Assembly: GCA_934247855.1 (NCBI GenBank)
Contig: CAKQKA010000007.1
Span: 1-27,103 of the forward strand
Direction of reading: 5' to 3'
DNA: 27,103 bases
Origin: an uncultured Clostridia bacterium
GTDB lineage: Bacteria > Bacillota > Clostridia > Christensenellales > Borkfalkiaceae
Positions within the stretch are counted from its first letter, which is position 1. Each line of letters starts with the position of its first letter. The position numbers and the translations under genes were made by a program. Shown one piece after another: positions 16,397 through 23,352 of the stretch. The notes beneath the pieces were generated by a model, which saw only the letters and a list, made by a program, of their open reading frames with translations, had not been told where the DNA came from and ran no database searches.

Positions 16397-17135
16397 AAAT
16401 AACGCTAACGCATTGATAGAAATTCGCCACTTAGGCAAGACTTTCGGCGATCACGTCGTATTAAAAGATATCGATTTTACCGTAAACCGCGGTGACGTTA
16501 CATGCATAATCGGCGCGTCGGGCAGCGGGAAATCGACATTGCTTCGTTGTCTTAATCTGTTTGAAACGCCGACATCAGGCGAAATTATATTCGACGGCGT
16601 CAATGTAGTGGAAACCGCAAAACCCAACGAATACCGCAAGCGCGTGGGTATGGTTTTTCAGTCGTTCAACCTGTTCAAAAATATGAACGTGCTTAAAAAC
16701 TGCACGGTCGGACCTGTAAAAGTGCTTAAACTTAACAAAGAAGAAGCGACCGAACGCGCCTTGAAATACCTTAACATGGTAGGAATGGCGGAGTACGTAG
16801 ACGCTCGCCCGTCGCAGCTTTCCGGCGGTCAAAAGCAAAGGGTTGCAATAGCCCGCGCTTTGGCAATGGAACCCGACGTCCTGCTTTTCGACGAGCCGAC
16901 CTCCGCGCTCGATCCCGAAATGGTGGGCGAGGTTTTGTCGGTAATGAGCGACCTTGCAAAAAGCGGTCTTACCATGGTCGTGGTAACGCACGAAATGTCT
17001 TTTGCGCGCGATATCGCTTCGCACGTCGTCTTTATGGATGACGGCGTAATCGTCGAAGAGGGCGCGCCCGAAGAGATATTCGTTCACCCAAGAGAAGAAC
17101 GTACCAAAAAGTTCTTATCGCGCATGCTCGGCTAA
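16389..17135 (+). CDS. Amino acid ABC transporter ATP-binding protein
   Basis: A 248-residue cytosolic ATPase that powers the importer encoded just upstream. Walker A is GASGSGKST (42-50), the Q-loop is near Q91 (MVFQSFNLF), the signature is LSGGQKQR (144-151), Walker B is LLFDEP (165-170), then TSALDPEM and the switch histidine in VVTHEMSFA. The sequence is of the GlnQ/HisP polar amino acid type. It starts inside the end of the binding protein/permease gene, with GGGAGG (from 16375) upstream. No third subunit gene follows, consistent with the binding protein and permease being fused. No clear terminator follows, so the gene at 17207 might be read through. Confidence 0.96.
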   Translation: MPENNANALIEIRHLGKTFGDHVVLKDIDFTVNRGDVTCIIGASGSGKSTLLRCLNLFETPTSGEIIFDGVNVVETAKPNEYRKRVGMVFQSFNLFKNMNVLKNCTVGPVKVLKLNKEEATERALKYLNMVGMAEYVDARPSQLSGGQKQRVAIARALAMEPDVLLFDEPTSALDPEMVGEVLSVMSDLAKSGLTMVVVTHEMSFARDIASHVVFMDDGVIVEEGAPEEIFVHPREERTKKFLSRMLG

Positions 17136-17206
17136 CCAACTGTGCGCAAAAACGAAAAAGTATAAAAAATAAAAATACGGTCGATAATCCTTTTTGTGGA
17201 GGGGTT

Positions 17207-18052
17207 ATGGAACGTATTTTTTCTTCGGTTATAAATATTGCAAGGTGGCTTACCGGATTCGGTTTAAACTATTACATTTCTATAGGTCTTTTTGCATTAT
17301 GCATGCTGGGTGCACTCGCAGGGTTGATAGATAATCGTATAATAAAGAAAAGGAAGCGCAGTTCGGCATGGCTGTTTGCTTTGTATATCGGCAGTCTCGT
17401 GGCAAATGTTGCGCTGTGTTTAAGCGAATGTATTTTCAAAGGGCAATATTTTAAAAGTCCGGTAGACGCATACGCCTTTTGTTTTTCGCAGTTTGCGGTT
17501 TGCATGGTGTTCTGGCTGATGCTTGCAAACGACGGGAAACAGCAAAACAAAGCAGTTAACGATGCGGCTGAAAACAGTAACGATACAGGTTGTTTATCGG
17601 GAGCAAAATGTCCGATAATCGACCTATACAAGGACTTATTGAGTGAGTATAAGGCGATTGTAAACAAGGAAGATAGTCAAAAATACCACGCGAACATCGT
17701 CGAAATACCCGAAAAAACTTCGGTTTCGCCTATAGAAGAACCTATAGAAGAAATAGTAAACTTCGATGACGACGAAAACAAAACCGACGATTTGCGGTTC
17801 GGGCGGCAAAAAGAAAACGTTGATTCGATCGGCGATTATAAATGCGAAATACCCGATATCAACGTTGCATATGTAAACAATCTGATTACCGCATTGCTTG
17901 CCAAAAACATTCAGCCGGATGAGCGCGAAAAGTTGCAGGAATTAAAACTTAAAATGAGCGTGCTGCCGACTTTGCCGAGCGAAATTTCCGAGCTTAACGC
18001 CTTACTTCGTTTCTTGCTTAAAAAGGTCGTCGAGTACGATATACCTGCTTAA
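17207..18052 (+). CDS. Hypothetical membrane protein with cytosolic acidic tail
   Basis: The product is 281 residues; I do not recognise the family. Three hydrophobic segments lie in the first 110 residues (ISIGLFALCMLGALAGLI; WLFALYIGSLVANVALCL; FCFSQFAVCMVFWLMLA), separated by a basic loop (IIKKRKRSS). The remaining 170 residues are polar and acidic, probably cytosolic and partly disordered, ending in a Leu-rich helix (LQELKLKMSVLPTLPSEI). A copy of the dispersed repeat (17612-17628) is translated as PIIDLY near residue 137. Start by GGAGGGG eight bases upstream. It is followed by a bidirectional terminator and a convergent defence operon. Confidence 0.75.
   Translation: MERIFSSVINIARWLTGFGLNYYISIGLFALCMLGALAGLIDNRIIKKRKRSSAWLFALYIGSLVANVALCLSECIFKGQYFKSPVDAYAFCFSQFAVCMVFWLMLANDGKQQNKAVNDAAENSNDTGCLSGAKCPIIDLYKDLLSEYKAIVNKEDSQKYHANIVEIPEKTSVSPIEEPIEEIVNFDDDENKTDDLRFGRQKENVDSIGDYKCEIPDINVAYVNNLITALLAKNIQPDEREKLQELKLKMSVLPTLPSEISELNALLRFLLKKVVEYDIPA
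17612..17628 (+). repeat. Dispersed repeat copy 6, inside the gene at 17207
   Basis: CCGATAATCGACCTATA, sense to the gene. The G-run and T tract that follow other copies are missing here. It is translated in a different frame and orientation from copies 4 and 8. Confidence 0.8.
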
Positions 18053-18055
18053 AAC

Positions 18056-18097
18056 AACCCGCCTATATGCCGATAATCGACTTATAGACGGGTTTTT
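18056..18097. terminator. Bidirectional terminator built on dispersed repeat copy 7
   Basis: AACCCG-c-CTATA (18056-18067) pairs with TATAG-a-CGGGTT (18083-18094), with T5 on the plus side and AAAACAA on the other. The repeat copy (18069-18097) makes up the loop and 3' arm. It separates the convergent genes ending at 18052 and 18104. Confidence 0.85.
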
Positions 18098-18103
18098 ATT
18101 CTT

Positions 18104-18709
18104 TTATATTTTTCCGCTTTCAAACTTATTAAAGAAATACAGTGCGTTTGTGGACGGCTTAATCGTATAATTTGTTTCTAACGAGGTAATGTTTTGCTTC
18201 ATAAAAAAGTAATTTTCTTTTGTTATGAGAGAGGCTATTTTTTCGCGTTGCAGGGCATGGGCGCGGTAGGCGTATACCCCCGTGAGTTTTTGAATTAAAG
18301 GTGAGTTTGCGTCCTTCTGATTGCTTTCAAGCTTCACTTTTTTAAAGTGCGAAAGAATGATTTGCATCGTGCAGGGGTTTGCAAAGCAAACATGTTTAAA
18401 TACTTTGTTTTTCCCGGTTATGGAAGATATCTTTGTAAGCAACAAATTAAACTGCTTATACGGCGGGACTTCGGTATCGCAGAATGTCATTAAGAAATCG
18501 TAATTGCCGTTGGCGAATTCATATTGATATTGCCCCGCGATGTTATCTAGCGACCGTGCGTTTTTTATGGTGATTTCCAGCTTACCGCTCCATACGTTCA
18601 GATTACATAACGCGGTTAAATAATCGTATTCTTCATACCCTTCGCAAATTATCAAAACACGCGATAATCGACTTATAGACGGGGTTTTTCGTTTATTTTG
18701 CGCGGTCAT
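18104..18709 (-). CDS. rloB: RloB-like (AbiLii-type) predicted nuclease subunit
   Basis: A 201-residue partner of the ATPase encoded just upstream. RloB proteins carry a TOPRIM-like fold. Here the first strand and acidic motif are VLIICEGYEEYDYL, a second acidic motif is FLMTFCDTEVP, and the family block S-N-P-C-x-E-x-W-L-L-x-H-F is recognisable as FANPCTMQIILSHF. These support RloB (PF13707-type) with moderate strength. The N-terminal extension (residues 8-16) is encoded by a dispersed repeat copy, immediately before the first strand. Start ATG overlaps the ATPase stop by four bases (ATGA), so the two are translationally coupled. RloA/RloB and AbiL pairs act as phage-defence modules or sit in restriction loci; that role is inferred here. 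Confidence 0.78.
   Translation of the reverse strand: MTAQNKRKTPSISRLSRVLIICEGYEEYDYLTALCNLNVWSGKLEITIKNARSLDNIAGQYQYEFANGNYDFLMTFCDTEVPPYKQFNLLLTKISSITGKNKVFKHVCFANPCTMQIILSHFKKVKLESNQKDANSPLIQKLTGVYAYRAHALQREKIASLITKENYFFMKQNITSLETNYTIKPSTNALYFFNKFESGKI
18661..18689 (+). repeat. Dispersed repeat copy 8, inside the start of rloB
   Basis: GCGATAATCGACTTATAG, then ACGGGG and T5, oriented antisense to rloB. In the rloB frame it encodes ISRLS preceded by KTPS. Copy 4 in cysE encodes the same ISRLS. Confidence 0.85.
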
Positions 18710-19959
18710 TCTTCCTCGTCCCCCTTTTTTAATATAACGGAAACAAGGTCGGGTTTCGGCAGGGCTCCGAGTAAGCCGTCGCGATATTTTTTAATAAGGG
18801 CAAAGGCGTCGGGAGTATTGTTTGAATAGCTGAAATCGGAAAGCGAGTAGAGATATTCTCCTTCATTGTCTTTTGCCGCAAACCATATCTGATCTTTTCT
18901 GAAAAGCGTTTTGCAGTCGAGCAGGGTAACGTCGTGCGTGGTGAAAATAAGTTGCGCTTTTTCGTTTAAAGCGTTATTGAACAGCGCGACGACCGCTCTT
19001 GTCAGTTTGAAATGCAATCCCGCATCGAGTTCGTCCACGACCAAGGTTTTACCCGTAGTCAGCGCCTCGATTATATAGCTTGCCGCAGCGATGATCTTCT
19101 TAGTGCCTTTCGAGTCATAAACGCAGCTTTGCACCTTTTTGCCGCGCCGTACGGCGAAGAGCCGCATTAAATCGTTCGGTTCGACGCCCCTGTAAAGCGA
19201 GTCGTTCGCATCTATCGGCAAATCGTCGGGTACGTAATCAAAATCGTAGTAAAAATCTTCGATTTCAAGGTCGGATTGTTTAAGAAATTTACGAACGAGC
19301 GCAGCCGTTTCGCCGTTTTCTTTCAGCACTTTAACGGTTTTTGCAAGCGAAATATCGCTTATATCCGCAAATTCCACGCTTGAAGCGAAGTCTTTTAAAA
19401 TTTTTGCGTAAGCGTTAAAATCTTCGTTTGCAATATAAAAGGGAGCAATGCTTTCGGACGGAGTGTTTTTTAACGCGATTTCGACGATTTTTCTATCTTT
19501 TGCGTCAATGCCTTTAGCCGAAAAAACATTCTCGTCGCGGTTTATAACGTACAGTTCTTTTTCACGGCGTTTTTTCCCGGTGTATTCGGCAAATCTCTGA
19601 TAAACAAAACCTTGCGCCGCACCGTTTTCCGTGCGTGTATCGTAAGTGAAATCGAAAGAATACGCCTTATCGTCCGCAGTAAACGAAACGCCCAGCGAAA
19701 CGGCGGTATTATCGGAAAACAAGTTGGGTGCAAGCGGAAATTTTTCGCCGGATAAAATGCATTTAAGCGCGCGTATTGCTCTTAACGTGCAGGATTTACC
19801 CACGTTGTTCGCACCGTAAAGACAGGCGGATTTCAGCACGGAAAAGCCCGCGCTTTCGGCAACGCTTCCGTCGAACCTGCGCCTTTTATCGGCAAGCAGC
19901 GAAAAATCCACGCTCGCCGAGTATACGAGAAAATTTTCAATTCTTACGTTAAGCAACAT
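18706..19959 (-). CDS. rloA: RloA-like AAA/ABC-type ATPase (AbiLi-like)
   Basis: The 417-residue product is an SMC/ABC-fold ATPase of the AAA_15/AAA_21 (OLD-like) kind. It opens with LLNVRIENFLVYSASVDFSL, typical of these proteins, followed by Walker A GANNVGKS (49-56). Near the C-terminus come KTLVVDELDAGLH (Walker B and D-loop) and QLIFTTHDVTLLD (switch histidine), then DQIWFAAKDNEGEYLYSLSD, a block characteristic of RloA/AbiLi. I chose the ATG at 19959, which has AGGAG nine bases upstream, rather than one ten codons earlier. It is first in a two-gene operon with rloB. The promoter region contains two tandem 23-base repeats. A phage-defence role follows from family knowledge, not from anything measured here. 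Confidence 0.88.
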   Translation of the reverse strand: MLLNVRIENFLVYSASVDFSLLADKRRRFDGSVAESAGFSVLKSACLYGANNVGKSCTLRAIRALKCILSGEKFPLAPNLFSDNTAVSLGVSFTADDKAYSFDFTYDTRTENGAAQGFVYQRFAEYTGKKRREKELYVINRDENVFSAKGIDAKDRKIVEIALKNTPSESIAPFYIANEDFNAYAKILKDFASSVEFADISDISLAKTVKVLKENGETAALVRKFLKQSDLEIEDFYYDFDYVPDDLPIDANDSLYRGVEPNDLMRLFAVRRGKKVQSCVYDSKGTKKIIAAASYIIEALTTGKTLVVDELDAGLHFKLTRAVVALFNNALNEKAQLIFTTHDVTLLDCKTLFRKDQIWFAAKDNEGEYLYSLSDFSYSNNTPDAFALIKKYRDGLLGALPKPDLVSVILKKGDEEE

Positions 19960-19999
19960 TTTTAAATGCTCCTGATCGAATGTCTGCAAACATTTTTAT

Positions 20000-20046
20000 T
20001 GATTCACGCATAAATTATATCAATTGATCACGCGTAAATTATATCA
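20000..20046. repeat. Two tandem 22-23 base repeats in the rloA promoter region
   Basis: TGATTCACGCATAAATTATA plus TCA (20000-20022) and TGATCACGCGTAAATTATAT plus CA (20025-20046) are near-identical. Each begins TGAT and ends ATCA, and each contains a TATAAT on the minus strand. They lie between the divergent rloA and holA promoters and may be regulator sites. Confidence 0.7.
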
Positions 20047-20066
20047 TACGTTTGCCGTTTTTGCAA
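20038..20066 (-). promoter_or_regulatory. Promoter of the rloA-rloB operon
   Basis: On the minus strand: TTGCAA (20066-20061), 17 bases, TATAAT (20043-20038). The -10 lies inside the distal tandem repeat; the proximal repeat would fall just downstream, over the transcription start, where a repressor could act. Confidence 0.7.
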
Positions 20067-20121
20067 CCCGAAAATGCAAAACGCACACACATAATTCTTG
20101 CTTTTTTAGCGTTCGTAACCC

Positions 20122-20150
20122 TTGCTTTTTTATTTGTTACATGATATAAT
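20122..20150 (+). promoter_or_regulatory. Extended -10 promoter of holA
   Basis: TTGCTT (20122-20127), 17 bases, TGA-TATAAT with TATAAT at 20145-20150. It lies 38 bases before the holA start. Confidence 0.75.
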
Positions 20151-20188
20151 ATGCGACACTGAATACTGAATGATGAGAGGCGAAGCAC

Positions 20189-21157
20189 ATGCGTATCGAA
20201 CAACTTAAAAACGCGTTGAACGAGCGCATAGAACCGATATATCTCATAAGCGGTAACGACGGATATTTTTGCGAACTTGCGGTAAAAACGCTTGTCAAAA
20301 AATGCGTTACCTCGCCCGAACTTAATTTTGCCTCGTTTGACGGCAAGTATGCTCTTGCCAACCGGAACGAAATCGTTATGGGACTGCTGCAATATCCGTT
20401 CATGAGCGAAAAACGTCTTATAGTACTGCGCGAATTTTACCCGACGGCAAAGGATTTAAAGGGCAGCAAGTTTGAAGAATATTTTAAAAAACCTGCCGAT
20501 ACCGCCGTTCTTGCAATAGTAAATTCTCTGCCTTGCGACGCGCTGAAAAAATGCGCGGGCGTGTGTTTTGTCGATTGCGGCAAGGCTGATGAAGCGGTGC
20601 TGCTCAAATACATATCTGTTACTTTCAAGCGTGCGGGGCTGATAATCACCACCGCGAACGCAAGACTTCTGTGCGAATTCTGCAAGTCGGAAATGACTCG
20701 TATAAGCGTTGAAGTGGAAAAACTGTGCGCTTACTGTCAGGGCGAAGTCGAGGTTACCGAGGCGGATATCCGCGCGCTTGTTACCAAGGAGCAGGAATAT
20801 CAGCTTTACGAACTTACCGAAAAGGTTGCGCGCAAGCGTTTCGACGAGGCGTACGCGATAGTTTCTGAATTGCAGGCTGCAAATAACGACACGATGCGGT
20901 TGTTTTCCGCGTTGTATAACTATTTTCGTCGGTTGTTTTTTTGTGCGACGGCGCAGCGGAGCGACGCAAAACTTGCAAATCTTCTCGGCGTAAAAGAGTA
21001 TGCGATAACAAAATCGTGCGAGCAGGCAAAGCGGTTCACGCCCAAGCGTCTTAAACAAATCGTGGATATTTTCACCAGGTACGACGCGGCGTTCAAAAGC
21101 GGGCAGGTTTCCATAGATTCGGCTTTTTCCGTTTGTCTTGCCGAAATTATGTCGTAG
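20189..21157 (+). CDS. holA: DNA polymerase III delta subunit
   Basis: A 322-residue subunit of the clamp loader that opens the beta sliding clamp. The N-terminus MRIEQLKNALNERIEPIYLI followed by SGNDGYFCELAVKTLV is the typical delta opening (the region of the degenerate, non-catalytic ATP site). QYPFMSEKRLIVLREF, ITTANARLLCEFCKSEMTRI, LCAYCQGEVEVTEADIRALV and LFSALYNYFRRLFF match the delta family in order. The C-terminal helical collar domain runs to the end. Start by GAGAGGCGAAG upstream. rpsT, often next to holA in Firmicutes, is not here; an 11-base minisatellite follows instead. Confidence 0.93.
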   Translation: MRIEQLKNALNERIEPIYLISGNDGYFCELAVKTLVKKCVTSPELNFASFDGKYALANRNEIVMGLLQYPFMSEKRLIVLREFYPTAKDLKGSKFEEYFKKPADTAVLAIVNSLPCDALKKCAGVCFVDCGKADEAVLLKYISVTFKRAGLIITTANARLLCEFCKSEMTRISVEVEKLCAYCQGEVEVTEADIRALVTKEQEYQLYELTEKVARKRFDEAYAIVSELQAANNDTMRLFSALYNYFRRLFFCATAQRSDAKLANLLGVKEYAITKSCEQAKRFTPKRLKQIVDIFTRYDAAFKSGQVSIDSAFSVCLAEIMS

Positions 21158-21187
21158 TCCGTTCGGCTTGCGCATGCATGCGATCGC

Positions 21188-21258
21188 CAAGAATAAAACA
21201 AGAATAAGACAAGAATAAAACAAAAATAAAACAAAAATAAAACAAGGCAAGAATAAAA
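21188..21258. repeat. 11-base minisatellite (CAAGAATAAAA) after holA
   Basis: Five consecutive 11-base units (21188-21242), CAAGAATAAAA or CAAAAATAAAA, then a sixth unit at 21248-21258. A perfect 12-base palindrome, CGCATGCATGCG (21171-21182), lies just before. No coding explanation is likely. Confidence 0.88.
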
Positions 21259-21354
21259 CGAAAAATATCGGTTAAAAATTGCCCGAAATCGCTTTATTTT
21301 TTTCGCCTCATATTGTATAATAAAATCGTTAGTAGTAAGTACGGAGATATGCGT

Positions 21355-22152
21355 ATGGATTTATTTAAGAAGCTTGAATTATTTTTTAAAAATATAAAGC
21401 CCGTATATGCATTGGAGTTTGTGTTGCTTGCCGTTGTTTTTTTCATGGCGCTCAACACGTTAAGGCGCAATAACGCGAAACCCATAATCTGGTTTTTTAT
21501 ATTATACACGCTTGCAGTATCTGTAATGTGCGTTTTGTCCGACAGTATGCCGGGCTACGTCGTGCTGTTTTTAATTTCGTTTTTCATCCTTGCGATAGTC
21601 GTAATGTTCGCTACCGAAATCAAGCGCGACGTATGGGACAGTTCGTCCAAGGGGTTAGAGGTTAAACATTCCGACCACAATGCCGACGGCGACGATGCGA
21701 GAACTTGCATAGAAGAGATCATCAAAGCCGTACAGAGCATGTCCAAAAACAATGTCGGCGCGATCATCATCTTGTCAAATTCTAATATACCTGCGGGTAT
21801 TCTCGATACGGGTGTTTCTATCAACGCGCAAATCTCGGCTGGGCTTATCGAAAGTATATTCTTTCCGAAAACGCCTTTGCACGACGGCGCAATGATTATA
21901 AACGACACGCGCATTCAGTCGGCGGGGTGTTTGCTGCCCACGTCGCAGCGTATAAATCTTCCCAAAGAGCTCGGCACGCGTCATCGTGCAGGTATCGGTA
22001 TTACCGAAGCGATAAACGTAACGGCGATCATCGTATCCGAAGAAACAGGCGTTATCTCGGTTGCTCACGGCGGTCAGCTCAAGCGTTACGCCGATACGGA
22101 AATGCTTAAAAACACGCTCAGAAACTTCTACTGGAAAGAGAAAATCAATTAA
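21355..22152 (+). CDS. cdaA: Membrane diadenylate cyclase CdaA
   Basis: A 265-residue enzyme condensing two ATP into cyclic di-AMP, which controls potassium and osmolyte transport and wall homeostasis in Firmicutes. Three membrane segments occupy residues 18-90. The DAC (DisA_N) domain follows from about 110, with the catalytic DGA (177-179, in TPLHDGAMII) and RHR (209-211, in GTRHRAGIGITE). IEEIIKAVQSMSKNNVGAII is also typical. I start it at the ATG at 21355, eight bases after GGAG; an ATG two codons earlier is too close. A TATAAT at 21316-21321 with a weak -35 may drive it. The usual next genes, cdaR (YbbR domains) and glmM, are missing; a 35-residue gene follows instead. Confidence 0.95.
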   Translation: MDLFKKLELFFKNIKPVYALEFVLLAVVFFMALNTLRRNNAKPIIWFFILYTLAVSVMCVLSDSMPGYVVLFLISFFILAIVVMFATEIKRDVWDSSSKGLEVKHSDHNADGDDARTCIEEIIKAVQSMSKNNVGAIIILSNSNIPAGILDTGVSINAQISAGLIESIFFPKTPLHDGAMIINDTRIQSAGCLLPTSQRINLPKELGTRHRAGIGITEAINVTAIIVSEETGVISVAHGGQLKRYADTEMLKNTLRNFYWKEKIN

Positions 22153-22163
22153 GGAGGGCGATT

Positions 22164-22271
22164 ATGAAAAAGAATGACAGAAAAAAGAACAACGGCGTTG
22201 TGGAAGCTCTGCCGTACGTATTCGTTGCATTGGCACTCGCCTTCATTGCCGTAATAGCCATTCACGCCTGA
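22164..22271 (+). CDS. Small membrane protein, 35 residues
   Basis: An ATG nine bases after a strong GGAGGG opens a 36-codon frame. The product has a strongly basic N-terminus (KKNDRKKNN), then a single membrane-length segment (ALPYVFVALALAFIAVIAIH) and stops. It begins 11 bases after the cdaA stop and precedes a terminator, so it is probably co-transcribed with cdaA. By the positive-inside rule the basic end faces the cytosol. I know no family for it. The ribosome site, topology and placement argue for a real gene, perhaps a partner of CdaA or an independent membrane peptide. Confidence 0.65.
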   Translation: MKKNDRKKNNGVVEALPYVFVALALAFIAVIAIHA

Positions 22272-22302
22272 TAAGCGGTTTTAACCGGGCAACTTTGCGT
22301 CG

Positions 22303-22326
22303 CTCGGTTTCGCAGAAACGAGTTTT
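22303..22326 (+). terminator. Terminator of the cdaA unit
   Basis: CTCG-g-TTTC pairs with GAAACGAG around loop GCA, followed by TTTT. Confidence 0.7.
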
Positions 22327-22431
22327 AATCGTATTTCTTAATGTCGTAAACGGCGCGGTAAAAGCGGTTTGAAAGATTACTTTTTTGTTTTCGGTTTATG
22401 ACCGTTGCGACGACGCATAAATAACTTACGT

Positions 22432-22461
22432 AAAAAACGCCTTGTCGTTCGGACAGGGCGT
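22432..22461 (-). terminator. Terminator downstream of lexA
   Basis: ACGCCTTGTC (22437-22446) pairs with GACAGGGCGT (22452-22461), with one G-T pair and loop GTTCG. On the minus strand it ends in T6. It is about 195 bases after the lexA stop. Confidence 0.8.
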
Positions 22462-22654
22462 TTGCTATAAATAAATACGTACGTCGTTCAAGCGTAAATC
22501 CGCCGACAAATTCCGGCAGTTTTCGGTATGTTTCGGCTTTTACCGTAGAAAAACGCAGGAAAATGCAAAAAACCTGCAGATAACTGCAACTAATGTCAAA
22601 TACCGACAAAAAGCGCGTAACAGCGCGCGATATAATCCGATTTAAATAAGCGGC

Positions 22655-23248
22655 TCAGCGGTATTTGCGAAGCAAACCTTTAACTTTTGCTATAACGCAG
22701 GCGTTATCCACGATGATATCCGCCATCGTGCGGTTTTCGGGGTGGAGTATGATTTTGCCGTTGCGGCGGAAAAATCTTTTCACCGTTGCGGAATCCTCTA
22801 TCATAGCAACGACGATATCGCCGTTATCGGCGGTTTCGGCTTTTTCGCAAATGATTTTATCTCCGTTTAAAATTCCTGCGTCGATCATGCTTTCGCCCTT
22901 AACCTGAAGCAGAAAGCAAGTTCCGTCGCCCACAAACTCGGGCGGCAGCGGATAATATCCGTCAAGATTTTCGACGGCGAGAATAGGTTGCCCCGCCGTA
23001 ACCGTACCGACGAGCGGCACGCTCACGAAATCGGGCGTATCGGTTAAAGAGATAGCGCGATTCTTGTTCGCGTTGCGCGTAATAACGCCGCGTTCTTCAA
23101 GTTTGTCGAGGTAGTAATGCGCGGTCGCGGTGGATTTGATGTTGAGTGCGCGGCAAATTTCGCGCACGGAAGGCGGATATCCGTTTTCGGACTGATAATT
23201 CCGCACGTATTCGGTTACGGCAACGAGTTTATCTTCGATTTTTCCCAT
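22655..23248 (-). CDS. lexA: SOS repressor LexA
   Basis: The 197-residue repressor of the SOS regulon. The N-terminal winged helix reads ENGYPPSVREICRALNIKST followed by ATAHYYLDKLEERGVI. The self-cleavage site is A85-G86 (GTVTAGQPI). The catalytic dyad is S120 (KGESMIDAGI) and K157 (ATVKRFF). Cleavage is stimulated by RecA filaments on damaged DNA; recA lies about 11 kb away in this window. Start ATG with GAGGGG upstream. The promoter (23304-23276) and a LexA box (23311-23324) just upstream suggest autoregulation. It is transcribed divergently from the Cys/His-rich gene at 23353. Confidence 0.96.
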   Translation of the reverse strand: MGKIEDKLVAVTEYVRNYQSENGYPPSVREICRALNIKSTATAHYYLDKLEERGVITRNANKNRAISLTDTPDFVSVPLVGTVTAGQPILAVENLDGYYPLPPEFVGDGTCFLLQVKGESMIDAGILNGDKIICEKAETADNGDIVVAMIEDSATVKRFFRRNGKIILHPENRTMADIIVDNACVIAKVKGLLRKYR

Positions 23249-23275
23249 ATGTACCCCTCGGCGTTACATATAATC

Positions 23276-23304
23276 AGTATAATTAGTTTATCATAGACCG
23301 ACAA
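23276..23304 (-). promoter_or_regulatory. lexA promoter
   Basis: On the minus strand: TTGTCG (23304-23299), 17 bases, TATACT (23281-23276). Confidence 0.75.
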
Positions 23305-23310
23305 ATAAAG

Positions 23311-23324
23311 CAAACGTTTGTTCA
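23311..23324. promoter_or_regulatory. LexA (SOS) box, Bacillus type
   Basis: Read on the minus strand: TGAACAAACGTTTG, fitting the Gram-positive consensus CGAAC-RNRY-GTTYG. It lies six bases upstream of the lexA -35 and 28 bases before the start of the divergent gene at 23353, so it could control both. Confidence 0.8.
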
Positions 23325-23352
23325 CATTTTTTACAAATAATGAGGCAAAATT

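Larger units (their letters stand above)
22272..22654. other. Intergenic region between cdaA unit and lexA
   Basis: About 380 bases without a convincing gene. It holds a plus-strand terminator (22303-22326), a CGGTT-tt-AACCG mini-hairpin (22276-22287) and a minus-strand terminator (22432-22461). A 94-codon minus-strand open frame overlaps both terminators, so I do not accept it. Nothing else is visible. Confidence 0.6.

Noticed and set aside
22325..22609. 94-codon open frame on the minus strand after lexA
   Set aside because: It contains a strong minus-strand terminator and overlaps the terminator of the cdaA unit; no ribosome site is visible.
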